This document shows, in pieces, positions 9,754 through 19,355 of a stretch of 64,000 nt of DNA. The translations under genes and the position numbers were made by a program. The stretch spans positions 1-64,000 of the forward strand of contig CAFBRK010000169.1 of assembly GCA_903231505.1 (NCBI GenBank). The letters run 5' to 3'. The first letter of the stretch is position 1. The number at the start of each line of letters is the position of its first letter. The notes under the pieces were generated by a model. The model made no database searches and was not told where the DNA came from. It saw nothing but the letters and a program-made list of their open reading frames with translations. The DNA is from Olavius algarvensis associated proteobacterium Delta 3 (GTDB taxonomy: Bacteria > Desulfobacterota > Desulfobacteria > Desulfobacterales > CAFBRK01).

Positions 9754-9984
9754 CTATGAGTGCGCTTTTATGTAATCGAGCGCATCCTGAAATGTGACCA
9801 GTTTTTCGGCATCCTCGTCGGAAATATCCATGTCGAACTCCTCCTCCATCGACATGATGAGTTCCACCAGATCGAGTGAGTCGGCGCCCAGATCGTCCAC
9901 GAAGGATGCTTCCGGTACGATTTCTTCCATGTCCACGCTCAGCTTCTCTGCAATGATTTTTTTGACCTTGTCTTCAACCGACAT
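9754..9984 (-). CDS. acpP: Acyl carrier protein
   Basis: A 76-residue acidic ACP. The phosphopantetheine attachment serine is S36 in [13 protein letters not shown]. Its acidic helix II ([18 protein letters not shown]) is what partner enzymes recognise. A strong AGGAGGAAAA-type ribosome binding site precedes it. It lies between fabG and fabF, the canonical order. Confidence 0.98.
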   Translation of the reverse strand: MSVEDKVKKIIAEKLSVDMEEIVPEASFVDDLGADSLDLVELIMSMEEEFDMDISDEDAEKLVTFQDALDYIKAHS

Positions 9985-10002
9985 TCGCTTTTCCTCCTTG
10001 AT

Positions 10003-10767
10003 TTACATGTACATCCCGCCACTGACGTGAATGACCTGACCCGTCAGATAGCCGGCTGCATCTGATACCAGAAACCGGACCGCGTCAGCGACATCCTCAG
10101 GTTGTCCGGCTCTTCCCATCGGGATCTGGCTCAACATGGCTTCCTTGACCTTCTCGGGCAGGGAAGCGGTCATATCCGTTTCAATAAACCCCGGGGCCAC
10201 CGCATTGACGGTCACCCCCCGTGGGGCAAGCTCTCTGGCTGCTGTTTTTGTAAGGCCGATAATGCCGGCCTTGGAGGCTACGTAATTGGCCTGACCCGGA
10301 TTTCCGATCACGCCAACAATGGACGCTATATTTACGATCCGCCCGGAACGCTGTTTCATCATGGTTTTTGCCACTAAACGGGAAAACAGGAACGGTCCTT
10401 TGAGATTGACCCCGATGACGGCGTCCCAGTCGGCTTCCTTCATGCGCACCAGAAGGGTGTCCCGCGTGATACCGGCATTGTTGACCAGGATGTCGATGCG
10501 GCCTGTTTCCGTTAAAATGTGCCCGATGAAATCATTGACTTCCTGTTCGACGGCCACATTGACTTCAAAACCTTTGGCCGTTCCACCGACGTCGGCGACG
10601 ATCTTCTCGGTGTCATCTGCGGCCGCCTTCTCGCCTTCCGGATCCCCCGGGTTGAAATAGTTAAAAAAAAGGGTCGCATCGGGATCGGCCAGGGCCTTGC
10701 AGATGGCCCGTCCGATACCCCGGGATCCCCCGGTAATGACGATCGTCTGCTTTTCGGATGCCTGCAT
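10003..10767 (-). CDS. fabG: 3-oxoacyl-ACP reductase
   Basis: A 254-residue short-chain dehydrogenase of the FabG type. It has the Rossmann glycine motif GGSRGIGRAI, NNAGITRDTL, the active-site Ser in NIASIVGVIG, Tyr/Lys in YVASKAG, and the FabG C-terminus YLTGQVIHVSGGMYM. It reduces 3-oxoacyl-ACP with NADPH. It starts 3 bp after the acyl-CoA dehydrogenase stop, so the two are surely cotranscribed. The N-terminus has an insert around residues 35-50 relative to shorter FabGs. Confidence 0.95.
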   Translation of the reverse strand: MQASEKQTIVITGGSRGIGRAICKALADPDATLFFNYFNPGDPEGEKAAADDTEKIVADVGGTAKGFEVNVAVEQEVNDFIGHILTETGRIDILVNNAGITRDTLLVRMKEADWDAVIGVNLKGPFLFSRLVAKTMMKQRSGRIVNIASIVGVIGNPGQANYVASKAGIIGLTKTAARELAPRGVTVNAVAPGFIETDMTASLPEKVKEAMLSQIPMGRAGQPEDVADAVRFLVSDAAGYLTGQVIHVSGGMYM

Positions 10768-10770
10768 GGT

Positions 10771-12426
10771 TTACCTCTCAAAGATGACGTCCGCCACCGC
10801 GTCCATGTCGGCGATGACATTGTGACAGCTCTCCACCAATTTGTCGGCGCCGCATGAAGCGATCACTTCCGCGGCCCCGGCCGCATCGTAGAGGCCGGTT
10901 CCGGTCAACGTCAGCAGGAACTTCTGGTAGACCAACAGGGAAACCTCATGGGCGAAAATGCGGGACATCGCCTTGACGGTCTCTCCGGTTGGGGCCCCTG
11001 CCGCCGTGAGCCGCGCGGCCTTGCGGGCCAGACTGGCACCGACTTCGACATGGGTCATCATGTCGGCCAGGCCGAACAGGACATACTGCTGGCGTGTCAA
11101 CCGGTTATCGTGGGCGATCCCGATGGTTTGATTCAGGACACGGGCGCAGCGGGCCAGGTGGCCGCATCCCACGTCCGCGATGTCGGCATGGCATCGATCC
11201 ATCTCGTCGGCAATGGCCCCGTAAAACTCCCCCTTGGTTTTGCGGGTTTTCTTCCAGCGGAAGGTGCCGATGATATTTTGCTGAATTTCGCTGGTGCCTT
11301 CATAGATGCAGGTGATTTTCACATCCCGCTTGATTTTTTCCACCTCGAACTCGTTGATGTAACCATACCCGCCGAGGGCCTGGATGGCATTATCGGCTGC
11401 GGCATTTGCCGATTCCGTGGAAAAATATTTGGCGATGGAGCCTTCCACCTGCCGATCCTCATCGCTGGAATCGATCAGAAGGGCCACCTCGTCGATGAAC
11501 GCCGTGGCCGCTTCACGCCGCACGGCGGCGGGGATCACCAGTTTGTGGGTATATCCCTGTTTTTCAGAAAGGGGAGACCCGAACTGGATCCGCTCCCGGG
11601 CGTACGGGACGACGATGTCCAGTACCGCATCCAGGGCACCGAGGGCCATGGCGGCAACCATCAGGCGGGTGTAGCCAAAAACTTTGTTGGCCTGCTTGAG
11701 TCCCTGGCCGGGGACGCCGCCGATGAGGTTCTCCACGGGAACGAACACGTCGGTAAACGTCAGGGGAGACGTGTTCGACGCGCGAATCCCGTGCTTTTCT
11801 TCCCCCTTGCCTTGAACAAAACCATCGGTTCCTTTTTCTACGACAAAGAAGGTGGGTCCTTCCGGGGTTTTGGCCAGAAGGGTGATAAAGTCGGCGTAGC
11901 CGCCCGTGGAAATGAATTGCTTGGTGCCGTTTACGATATAGCCGGAGACGTGACCGGCATCATCTGTTACAGGTTCCGCTTTGGTTTTGAGGGCGGCCAG
12001 ATTGCTGCCGGCGCCCGGTTCGGTAACCGCATAGGCGACCAAAGAATGGCCTTCGGCGATGGAGCCGAGCCAGCGGGATTTTTGCTCCTTGGTTCCCCCG
12101 ACCATCAACGGGTCGGCGCCAAGCTGAATCGCGAAAAACGCCGTCGAAATGCCGAGACAGATTTTGGAAAGCTCCCGCGTGACCGCGCAGGAATCCCTTG
12201 CCCCACCCCCCATTCCACCATAGGGCTCGGGTACGAAAATGAGCTGGAGCCCGATCTCCGGGCTAAGCATCTCGCGAATGGTGTCCTCGGGAAAGACCTC
12301 TTCCCGGTCGTATTTAAGGATGTTCTCCTTGGTCAGCAACCGCTTTCGGAGCTGGCGGATGGTCTCAAGAATCATCTCCTGATATTCCGGATCGATCCCT
12401 CTTGGCTCACGCGCAACGTCTGTCAT
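10771..12426 (-). CDS. Acyl-CoA dehydrogenase family protein within the fatty-acid synthesis operon
   Basis: A 551-residue flavoprotein of the acyl-CoA dehydrogenase family. The FAD/substrate segment VTEPGAGSNLAALKTKA is near residue 155, and the C-terminal helix has the diagnostic YEGTSEIQQNIIGTFRW. It is longer than the usual 380-residue ACAD, with an extra C-terminal helical domain of about 130 residues. The start at 12426 has AAGGGGA upstream; a longer frame exists but its extension is not family-like. It sits between rpmF and fabG, the place where many bacteria carry plsX, fabH and fabD. It could act on ACP- or CoA-bound enoyl/acyl groups; its direction and substrate cannot be read from sequence. 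Confidence 0.88.
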   Translation of the reverse strand: MTDVAREPRGIDPEYQEMILETIRQLRKRLLTKENILKYDREEVFPEDTIREMLSPEIGLQLIFVPEPYGGMGGGARDSCAVTRELSKICLGISTAFFAIQLGADPLMVGGTKEQKSRWLGSIAEGHSLVAYAVTEPGAGSNLAALKTKAEPVTDDAGHVSGYIVNGTKQFISTGGYADFITLLAKTPEGPTFFVVEKGTDGFVQGKGEEKHGIRASNTSPLTFTDVFVPVENLIGGVPGQGLKQANKVFGYTRLMVAAMALGALDAVLDIVVPYARERIQFGSPLSEKQGYTHKLVIPAAVRREAATAFIDEVALLIDSSDEDRQVEGSIAKYFSTESANAAADNAIQALGGYGYINEFEVEKIKRDVKITCIYEGTSEIQQNIIGTFRWKKTRKTKGEFYGAIADEMDRCHADIADVGCGHLARCARVLNQTIGIAHDNRLTRQQYVLFGLADMMTHVEVGASLARKAARLTAAGAPTGETVKAMSRIFAHEVSLLVYQKFLLTLTGTGLYDAAGAAEVIASCGADKLVESCHNVIADMDAVADVIFER

Positions 12427-12552
12427 CTCAAATCCCCTTGTATCGTTGACGATTCCGGTCACCGACCGTCTCAACGGTGGGGGACGGTATCGTTTCTGTC
12501 ACATCCGTGCCGAGAATCCGGAAACGTGATCAGAACGACATTGTCCGGTTAC

Positions 12553-12732
12553 CTATTCTTCAGGTTCAACGACGGTTCTGCCCCGGTATGCGCCGCAACT
12601 TGGACATGCACGATGGGGCTGCATGGCTTCACCGCAATCCGGGCATGTCGTCAGGTTCGGGGCCGTGTGTTTTTTATGGGTCCGGCGTTTGTCCCTTCTG
12701 GCTTTGGACGTCTTTCGCTTGGGCACTGCCAT
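12553..12732 (-). CDS. rpmF: 50S ribosomal protein L32
   Basis: A 59-residue L32. It begins [20 protein letters not shown] and carries a zinc ribbon with CPDC and CPSC pairs, then [14 protein letters not shown] precedes the ATG at 12732. It is the first gene of the long minus-strand run, with an AT-rich leader upstream. Coupling of rpmF to fatty-acid genes is classic. Here 126 bp separate it from the acyl-CoA dehydrogenase, with no plsX between. Confidence 0.96.
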   Translation of the reverse strand: MAVPKRKTSKARRDKRRTHKKHTAPNLTTCPDCGEAMQPHRACPSCGAYRGRTVVEPEE

Positions 12733-13401
12733 AAGTAATCTCCTAATATTTTGATAAAATTGATAATTATATATAAATATTGCTTATAAAAAAGCAGATG
12801 AATAAGTAATTGAAAATGTGTGTTATGTCAAGCTTTTTTCTGCCCGCTGTTTTTTCCTTTGGCGGAATTGGCTTTCAACAAAATTCACACTGGATTTCAG
12901 GGGGGGCTGAGTGTGAGGATTAAACTCTGTAATTACTATATAAATATACAAAGATGGGATTGCGTTGAGATATTTTTGAGGTGACATAAGGATCCATTTA
13001 GACCCTTTCCGACGGCTCGTTTTGCCGTGTATCTTACAGAGCGGCGGGGATTATCGATTTACTTATTACTACTCTTAGCCAGTGAGCCGTCAGCTCGAGA
13101 ATTGTCTGTGATGGGTTAGCAATTGTCACATATAATTGTAAATACATATAAAATTATATATACCGAAAACCGTTAAGTGAATGGCCAAATATCTACTTGC
13201 AACAGTAGTCATGGGAACGCCGCGTCGTCATATGTTTGAATTGTTGACGGAGACCGGCATTGATGACTATTGTCAGCCCACCTCAATTCCGAAACACGGT
13301 ATGGCATCGCTTCAGAAAGCGGCAGAGAAAAAGCACTGTCGTCATGTTCAACGGAAAACGGATGACTTCCGTTCGGGTCTGTCCGGGAGAGAGGGAAATC
13401 A
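12733..13401. promoter_or_regulatory. AT-rich divergent promoter region (rpmF operon / gltX)
   Basis: This 669-bp gap separates the divergent rpmF and gltX transcripts and is much richer in A+T than its surroundings. On the minus strand a perfect TTGACA (12831-12826) lies about 95 bases before rpmF and could be a -35 box, though no convincing -10 stands at 17 bp. An 8-bp inverted repeat pairs GACGGCTC (13011-13018) with GAGCCGTC (13084-13091). The gltX side holds a TATA-rich block at 13130-13165. No gene is convincing here. Confidence 0.4.
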
Positions 13402-14835
13402 ATGACAATCAACTCTCAGGTGAGCGTTATGCAACAGATTATTACCCGATTTCCGCCAAGTCCAACGGGCTACCTTCACGTGGGGGGAGCCAGAACGGCG
13501 TTGTTCAATTGGCTCTATGCCCGGCATACCAAGGGACGGCTTGTGCTTCGCATCGAAGACACGGATGTCAAACGGTCCACCCAGGCATCGGTGGATGCCA
13601 TTTTCGAGGCCCTTGAATGGCTCGGGATCGATTGGGACGACGGGCCCTATTTTCAGTCCAAACGGTTTGACATTTACATGGATTACGTGGACAGACTCCT
13701 GGAGTCCGGAAATGCGTATTATTGCACCTGCACACCGGAGCGCCTTGAAGACATGCGGAAGCGGGCCATGGCTGCCGGAGGAAAACCCAAATACGACGGC
13801 ACCTGCCGCGAGAAGGGTATTTCCGGCGCAGAGGGGGCAGTGGTTCGATTAAAGGCGCCCTTGACCGGGACGACGGTTGTAGAAGATGTGGTCAAAGGCA
13901 ACATCGTCTTCCAGAATGCAGAACTGGACGATTTTATCATCTGCCGAAGTGACGGATCTCCCACCTACAACTTTTGCGTGGTGGTGGACGACATGACGAT
14001 GGGGATTAATACGGTGATCCGGGGAGACGACCATGTCATGAATACGCCCAAGCAGATGCTTATCTACAAAGCTCTTGGCCATGAACTGCCGATTTATGCC
14101 CATGTCCCCATGGTCCTCGGATCCGACCGCACCCGCCTCAGCAAACGCCACGGCGCCATGTCGGTGACCGCCTATCGGGACATGGGGTTTCTTCCCGAGG
14201 CGCTGGTCAATTACCTGGTTCGTCTCGGATGGTCTTTTGGAGACGAAGAGTTTTTTTGTCGGGATGAACTCATCGAAAAATTTTCCCTGGAAAATGTTGG
14301 TACTTCCGCGGGGATATTTGATTTTGACAAGTTACTTTCCCTTAACGCCGAGCACATGAAAGCGATGCCGCTGGTTGATCTGAGCCGGATGGCCCTGCCC
14401 TTCTTTCAGCAAAACGGTTATCGGGGGACAGACGATCAGCTCTTTGAAAAGGCCGTGGAAACGCTGATTCCCCGGAGCAAAACACTGGAGGAGATGGCCG
14501 ATATCGGCGGGTTTTACTTTGCCGACGCGATTGCCTATGACGAAAAGGCGGCCAGAAAATTTCTTAAATCCGCAGCTCTCCTGCCTCTGGAACGCCTCAC
14601 CGGGAAATTGGAAGAACTGGATACATTTGATGAGCCTTCATTGGAGCAGGTATTTCAGGCGGTCATGGAAGAGACAGGTCTTAAACTGGGGAAAATCGCC
14701 CAACCCGTACGGGTGGCGTTGACAGGCAAAACCGCCAGCCCGGGGATATTCGAGGTCATATCGATTGTCGGCAAGGAAAAGGTGATTGCCCGGCTCAAGG
14801 ATGCGATTGCCTATATCCAGGCCCTGCCTTCCTGA
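13402..14835 (+). CDS. gltX: Glutamyl-tRNA synthetase
   Basis: A 477-residue class I synthetase. The HIGH-like signature is in RFPPSPTGYLHVGGART, and the KMSKS-like loop is RLSKRHGAMS. It charges tRNA-Glu with glutamate. The start at 13402 follows GAGG by seven bases, while an in-frame ATG at 13429 with AGGTGAG would give the more usual N-terminus; either is possible. The C-terminal anticodon-binding domain is complete. It is followed by tRNA-Gln and, after a broken HAD gene, by glnS. Confidence 0.97.
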   Translation: MTINSQVSVMQQIITRFPPSPTGYLHVGGARTALFNWLYARHTKGRLVLRIEDTDVKRSTQASVDAIFEALEWLGIDWDDGPYFQSKRFDIYMDYVDRLLESGNAYYCTCTPERLEDMRKRAMAAGGKPKYDGTCREKGISGAEGAVVRLKAPLTGTTVVEDVVKGNIVFQNAELDDFIICRSDGSPTYNFCVVVDDMTMGINTVIRGDDHVMNTPKQMLIYKALGHELPIYAHVPMVLGSDRTRLSKRHGAMSVTAYRDMGFLPEALVNYLVRLGWSFGDEEFFCRDELIEKFSLENVGTSAGIFDFDKLLSLNAEHMKAMPLVDLSRMALPFFQQNGYRGTDDQLFEKAVETLIPRSKTLEEMADIGGFYFADAIAYDEKAARKFLKSAALLPLERLTGKLEELDTFDEPSLEQVFQAVMEETGLKLGKIAQPVRVALTGKTASPGIFEVISIVGKEKVIARLKDAIAYIQALPS

Positions 14836-14954
14836 ACCGACCCTGACGGGGAGAAACGGGTTGAAACAACAGGACAACGTCTTATCGTTATCGGGTCATT
14901 GAGTTTAACCTTGACTCATTACAGCGGTTTGTGTAACAGACCTGTGTGTTGCAC

Positions 14955-15028
14955 TGAGGGATCGTCTAGCGGCAGGACGACGGGTTCTGGCCCCGTTAAC
15001 CCAGGTTCGAATCCTGGTCCCTCAGCCA
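14955..15028 (+). tRNA. tRNA-Gln (anticodon CUG)
   Basis: A 74-nt cloverleaf with acceptor TGAGGGA pairing TCCCTCA, discriminator G and encoded CCA. The anticodon arm ACGGG-TTCTGGC-CCCGT gives anticodon CTG (reads CAG). The T arm CCAGG-TTCGAAT-CCTGG is perfect. It lies between gltX and glnS and is followed by a strong terminator. Confidence 0.96.
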
Positions 15029-15040
15029 ACCGGCCATCAG

Positions 15041-15071
15041 GGGGTTATGAGATCTTCTCATAACCCCTTTT
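15041..15071 (+). terminator. Intrinsic terminator after tRNA-Gln
   Basis: A perfect 12-bp stem, GGGGTTATGAGA / TCTCATAACCCC, with loop TCT, is followed by TTTT. It ends the tRNA-Gln transcript and probably also gltX readthrough. Confidence 0.9.
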
Positions 15072-15207
15072 CGATTTGGCCCTCTCGGCGAAAGGCAAAA
15101 GGGATATTTTGCGCTGCGACCGTTGCGCCTCGTATGTAAAAAGCGAAAGAGAAAACACCCTGGGAGAAGGACGCCGGCTATCTCTTTAACGTCAAGGAAA
15201 TTCCGCC

Positions 15208-15850
15208 ATGATTCCCCGCCGTATGGTATTTTGTGATTTCGACGGCACCATCACCACGGAGGAAACATTTGTGGGGATGCTGAAGCAGTTTTCCCCGGAG
15301 TCCTATGACGCGGTGGCGGAGCAGGTGATGGATGGCCGCATGTCGCTTCGGGAGGGGGTGCGGCAGCTGGTGGAAGCCATCCCTACGGATCGATTCCAGG
15401 ACATGCAGGCATATATCTCAGATCAGGACCCACGCCCCGGATTTATCGAGTTTCTTGACTTTTTGAATAGACGGGACATCCCAATTTGTGGTCGTTTCCG
15501 GGGGGATCCTGGAACAGGTGAAAACGTTTCTGACACCCTTTGGCGACCGGGTATCCGGTATGCACGGGGCGGAGTTGTCCTTGGACGGAACCCGGCTGAA
15601 GCTACACTCGTCCTATGACGGGCCCAGGGAACTGGTCAGCAAAGCGAAGGTGTTGGCCGAATATGATTTCGACGAATCGGTGGTCATTGGAGATGGGTTG
15701 ACAGACATCGGCATGGCTGAGATTGCCGACCTCGTGTTTGCCAGGGATCAGCTGGTTCGCTACCTGACACAATTGGGGGTCGCTTTTTTCCAATGGAATG
15801 ATTTTTTTGACATTACGGAGCACCTCGAACGTTTGTGGGGCCTTGATTGA
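15208..15850 (+). pseudogene. HAD-family phosphatase (MtnX-like), frameshifted
   Basis: Read across one frame change this is a HAD phosphatase of about 214 residues in the MtnX/SerB-like family. The N-terminal part has the nucleophile motif VFCDFDGTIT, and the downstream part carries the SGG phosphate motif (VVVSGGILEQ), a Lys in RELVSKAKV, and the metal motif VIGDGLTDIGMA. The reading frame must move near 15480-15488, inside atcccaatttgtggtc; one added base there restores continuity. All catalytic motifs survive, so the break is either recent or a sequencing error in a C run. MtnX acts in methionine salvage, but related HADs have other substrates. Confidence 0.8.
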
Positions 15851-16027
15851 ACAGACCTGCCGGTGATCAGCGGGCCACGACGTCATGAAACACGACCCGT
15901 CGCTCCTGGGGCGGAGGGTTTACCCGCACACCTGAGGCGCATAAACTTCCGGCGGCGCTAAATGCGACCAGGGTTGATCCGCCGGTATGTTGACGAGTGA
16001 AAGGTGCCAGCCCCTCAGCCCGCCGGG

Positions 16028-16188
16028 CGGGGTTTCCGCTTCGCTCCAACAAAGAGCAGGGGATTGCGAAATCTTTTTATTTACCCTACGACGGAAGTAT
16101 CGCACGTTTGCGTTAATCAGGATCTTCATTTAATCTGATGTACTCCCGGGCTGTTTCGCCGAGCGGGGTTTCCGCTTTGCTCCAACAA
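16028..16188. repeat. Duplicated 25-bp repeat upstream of glnS
   Basis: The 25-mer starting CGGGGTTTCCGCTTCGCTCC occurs at 16028-16052 and again at 16164-16188 with a single change. It contains a short palindrome (AGCGG...CCGCT). A third, more diverged copy, including the following GCnGCGGnGAACAA, lies at 51577-51615, before the ArnT-like gene. The rest of 15851-16230 shows no gene. Confidence 0.65.
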
Positions 16189-16230
16189 GCCGCGGAGAAC
16201 AATCACGTTCAATGACCCGGAGAAGGATCG

Positions 16231-17964
16231 ATGGCATCCAAAGATCAAAGCACACCACCACCGGCCGATAACCTGACCAAGGGACCGACGGTTCCATCCA
16301 ATTTCATCCGCTTCATCATCGATGAGGACATGGAAACCGGAAAATGGGGGGGGCGTGTGCACACACGATTTCCCCCGGAACCAAACGGGTATCTGCACAT
16401 CGGACATGCAAAATCCATCTGCCTCAATTTTGGTCTGGCCAGAGATTACAGAGGCTTGTGTAATCTGAGATTTGACGACACCAATCCGACCAAAGAAGAA
16501 ATAGAGTATGTCGAGTCTATCAAGGAGGATGTCCGCTGGCTTGGATATGACTGGGACGATCGGGAATACTATGCATCCGATTATTTCGATCAATTGTATG
16601 GATTTGCCATGTCTCTGATTCGGGCGGGAAACGCCTATGTCGACAGTTTGAGTGCCGATGAGATTCGAAAGTATCGTGGCACACTGACCGAACCCGGCCG
16701 GGAAAGCCCCTATCGGGAACGTTCTGTGGAAGAAAATATCGATTTGTTTCAGCGGATGAAGGACGGGCAATTCGAAGATGGCGCCCACGTGCTCCGGGCC
16801 AAAATCGACATGGCCGCTCCCAACATCATTATGCGGGATCCCACCCTGTATCGTATCCGGCACGTACCGCACCACCGGACGGGAGACCGATGGTGCATCT
16901 ACCCGATGTACGATTTTACCCACTGTCTTTCGGATTCCATCGAGCGGATTACCCACTCCATCTGTACCCTTGAATTTGAAAACAATCGGGAATTGTATGA
17001 CTGGGTATTGAATCAGCTGGAGCTATATCATCCGCAGCAGATCGAGTTTGCCCGGCTGAACCTCTCCTATACCGTGCTCAGCAAACGAAAGCTCATCCGG
17101 CTGGTGGATGAAGACCATGTTTCCGGATGGGACGACCCGAGGATGCCGACCATTTCCGGAATCCGGCGCCGGGGATACACACCCGAATCGATTCGAAACT
17201 TCTGCGAGCGGATCGGATTGGCAAAACGGGACAGCATCGTCGACATTGCCCTTCTGGAGCATTGTCTCAGGGAGGATCTCAACCGGCGGGCGCCGCGCGT
17301 GATGGGTGTCTTACGACCGTTGAAGGTGGTCATTGAGAATTATCCGGAAGGCCATGTGGATATGCTGGATGCCCTGAATAATCCCGAAGATCCGGATGCG
17401 GGAATGCGCCAGGTCCCGTTTTCCCGGGAGATTTACATCGAGCGTGATGATTTTATGGAAGAGCCGCCCAAGAAATTTTTCCGGCTGGCACCGGGACGGG
17501 AGGTGCGCCTCCGGTATGCGTTTTTTATCACCTGCCGGGATGTCGTAAAGGATTCGGCTACCGGAGAGATTGTCGAACTGCGATGCACCTACGATCCAGC
17601 CACCCGTGGCGGTGATGCGCCCGACGGCCGTAAGGTAAAGGCCACGCTGCACTGGGTGTCGGCTGCTCACGCCATCAATGCGGAATGCCGCTTGTATGAT
17701 CATCTCTTTACAAAAGAAAATCCGAACGAAACGGCTGAAGGCAAAGATTTTACAGCCTATCTGAATCCGGACGCCCTGGAAATACTGTCGGATTGCAAGC
17801 TTGAACCGGGACTTCTCCAGGCGACCTCCGGATTCCCGTATCAATTCGAGAGGCTCGGATATTTTGTTGTCGACGCAAAGGACTCCCGGGAGGACCGTAT
17901 GGTATTCAATCGAACGGTCACCCTGAGAGACACCTGGGCCAGGATCCAAAAACGGAGAAAATGA
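16231..17964 (+). CDS. glnS: Glutaminyl-tRNA synthetase
   Basis: A 577-residue class I GlnRS. It has the HIGH motif in [15 protein letters not shown], the KMSKS-like [10 protein letters not shown], the dinucleotide-fold segment [12 protein letters not shown], and the two-barrel anticodon domain to the end. It charges tRNA-Gln directly. GGAGAAGGA precedes the start. It stands close to tRNA-Gln and gltX. The window also holds gatA, gatB and gatC, so the organism has both direct and transamidation machinery. Confidence 0.97.
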   Translation: MASKDQSTPPPADNLTKGPTVPSNFIRFIIDEDMETGKWGGRVHTRFPPEPNGYLHIGHAKSICLNFGLARDYRGLCNLRFDDTNPTKEEIEYVESIKEDVRWLGYDWDDREYYASDYFDQLYGFAMSLIRAGNAYVDSLSADEIRKYRGTLTEPGRESPYRERSVEENIDLFQRMKDGQFEDGAHVLRAKIDMAAPNIIMRDPTLYRIRHVPHHRTGDRWCIYPMYDFTHCLSDSIERITHSICTLEFENNRELYDWVLNQLELYHPQQIEFARLNLSYTVLSKRKLIRLVDEDHVSGWDDPRMPTISGIRRRGYTPESIRNFCERIGLAKRDSIVDIALLEHCLREDLNRRAPRVMGVLRPLKVVIENYPEGHVDMLDALNNPEDPDAGMRQVPFSREIYIERDDFMEEPPKKFFRLAPGREVRLRYAFFITCRDVVKDSATGEIVELRCTYDPATRGGDAPDGRKVKATLHWVSAAHAINAECRLYDHLFTKENPNETAEGKDFTAYLNPDALEILSDCKLEPGLLQATSGFPYQFERLGYFVVDAKDSREDRMVFNRTVTLRDTWARIQKRRK

Positions 17965-18147
17965 CCGATAGCCGGCGACGTCCGGCATCGGTACATCGGC
18001 ATGGACAGGCCTGGGATTGCGCCCACAGCGTATACAAACTGGCACGACGACCAGAGGGATCACGACGGCGTTTTGGACGTATTCACCTTCGTGTGCATCC
18101 TTTTCGTCGTGGTGCCATACAGCAAAAAAACTTTGGAGAGTACCCAT

Positions 18148-18480
18148 ATGACGCCATTTGAACTGTCTGCGACCCTGCACAGAGAACTATCTCCGGTGGC
18201 GCCCAAGTTGTCGGCAGCCTTAAACCGGGCGCTGAATGTAATTGGCGAAGCAGCGCTGATCATTACGCCCGGGAAACCCGACGACACCACTTTTCAGGAA
18301 ACAGAGCGGATTCAGTATGGTGCTGACGGCGACGGCTCCGGCATCCTGATGAAAATCCTCGAAACTCTGGAGGTGCTCGAGAACCATTCCACATGGCGTG
18401 TGGAGATTGAACGGAAACCCGGCCCGGAACCCGGCCTGATGGATCTGAGGTATACCCTGTATCGGATAGCGCGCTGCTAG
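18148..18480 (+). CDS. Hypothetical protein, 110 residues
   Basis: The start ATG at 18148 follows TTGGAGAG by about seven bases. The product is soluble, with an N-terminal helix (LSATLHRELSPVAPKLSAALNR), a central TTFQETERIQYGADG region and a C-terminal strand-rich WRVEIERKPG...LRYTLYRI pattern. No family recognised. The in-frame sequence upstream of 18148 is not protein-like. It follows glnS by 183 bp. Moderate confidence, based on the ribosome binding site and amphipathic pattern only. Confidence 0.55.
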   Translation: MTPFELSATLHRELSPVAPKLSAALNRALNVIGEAALIITPGKPDDTTFQETERIQYGADGDGSGILMKILETLEVLENHSTWRVEIERKPGPEPGLMDLRYTLYRIARC

Positions 18481-18564
18481 TGCCGTGTTCCGGAACAATA
18501 ACGAAACGAAACCGCCGCTTTTTCCAAAGCCGGTATTCAAGAAAACAGAACTTTTAGTATTTGC

Positions 18565-18897
18565 ATGCCGTCGGAGGATCTGATGGTCGAAACGGATTAT
18601 TGCGGCCTCAAGACGGGCAAGAAGATCGACAAAGCGGCCCTTTTCGACGTGTTTTACGGGGAACTGGAGACCGCGCCGATGATTCGCCAATGCCCGGTCA
18701 ATATGGAACTGAAACTTCACGATGTCCTCGATTTCAGGACCCATGACATATTTGTCGGCGCCGGCGGAACAATCGGCCGAGCCGTTACCGAACTGCTCGA
18801 CCCGGCCAAGGCCTATAAGGCAAGCATTGAAGGGGATATAACGGGTCAGGTGATGGATGTCCGTGAATATGGAAAAGTTGAGGAAGAAGCAAGCTAA
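18565..18897 (+). pseudogene. Truncated flavoredoxin/flavin reductase-like protein (C-terminal half only)
   Basis: About 105 residues resembling the C-terminal half of flavoredoxins and other FMN-dependent flavin reductase-like proteins: DYCGLKTGKKIDKAALFDVF, then TAPMIRQCPVNMELKL, DFRTHDIFVG. The N-terminal FMN-binding barrel, about 80-90 residues, is missing and not found in any frame upstream, so this is a 5'-deleted remnant. An internal ATG at 18583 has GGAGG at ideal spacing, so a short product could still be made. The expected segment after DIFVG (usually a conserved EIV-type stretch) is altered to AGGTIG, a further sign of decay. Confidence 0.65.
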
Positions 18898-19013
18898 ACC
18901 GCGGCTTCAATGAATATCGCCGTTTGTCCAAAAAGGCGACAGGTTACTGTTTTGTAACTTTGCGGGGACGATCTGACAATGCCGGCGTTCATCTCCAGGC
19001 GGCACTAGGGTTA

Positions 19014-19352
19014 TTATTGGTTTCGGGACTCTTCCTTTTTTCTGAGAATCTGTACCATTTTCTCGGCGATCCGGATTTCATCCGGATAAAGCAAGCCTGC
19101 AGATATCCATGTTTCGATGGTTTCTATCGGGACATTCAGATTTTCGGCGTAGGCTTCCAGATCGTTCGTACGACGAAAATCGATCTCCGGTTCTTGAGTG
19201 GAAAACGGTTTGACCGTCTGCTCGGGATCCGGAGAATGCAGTTCCTCGGCAGGGGTGCTGTCCGGGGAGATGGTCAACCGGACCTGTTCGGCGCGTTTTT
19301 TACGACGCCCCCATTTCTGCTGTATCCAGTTTGAAAGTGACTTTAAATTCAT
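19014..19352 (-). CDS. Hypothetical protein, 112 residues
   Basis: The product has a basic N-terminus (WIQQKWGRRKKRAEQ), a disordered acidic/Pro middle, and a C-terminal helical unit containing LNVPIETIETWISAGLLYPDE that resembles a short helix-turn-helix or MerR-like recognition segment. AAGG lies upstream of two adjacent ATGs (19355 and 19352). It could be a small DNA-binding or adaptor protein. No family recognised. It stands alone, opposite to its neighbours. Confidence 0.55.
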   Translation of the reverse strand: MNLKSLSNWIQQKWGRRKKRAEQVRLTISPDSTPAEELHSPDPEQTVKPFSTQEPEIDFRRTNDLEAYAENLNVPIETIETWISAGLLYPDEIRIAEKMVQILRKKEESRNQ

Positions 19353-19355
19353 CAT

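Noticed and set aside
10948..12738. 596-codon plus-strand open frame
   Set aside because: Exact antisense of the acyl-CoA dehydrogenase; composition is that of a shadow frame in GC-rich DNA.
13181..13405. 74-codon open frame upstream of gltX
   Set aside because: No ribosome binding site, AT-rich surroundings, no resemblance to any family.
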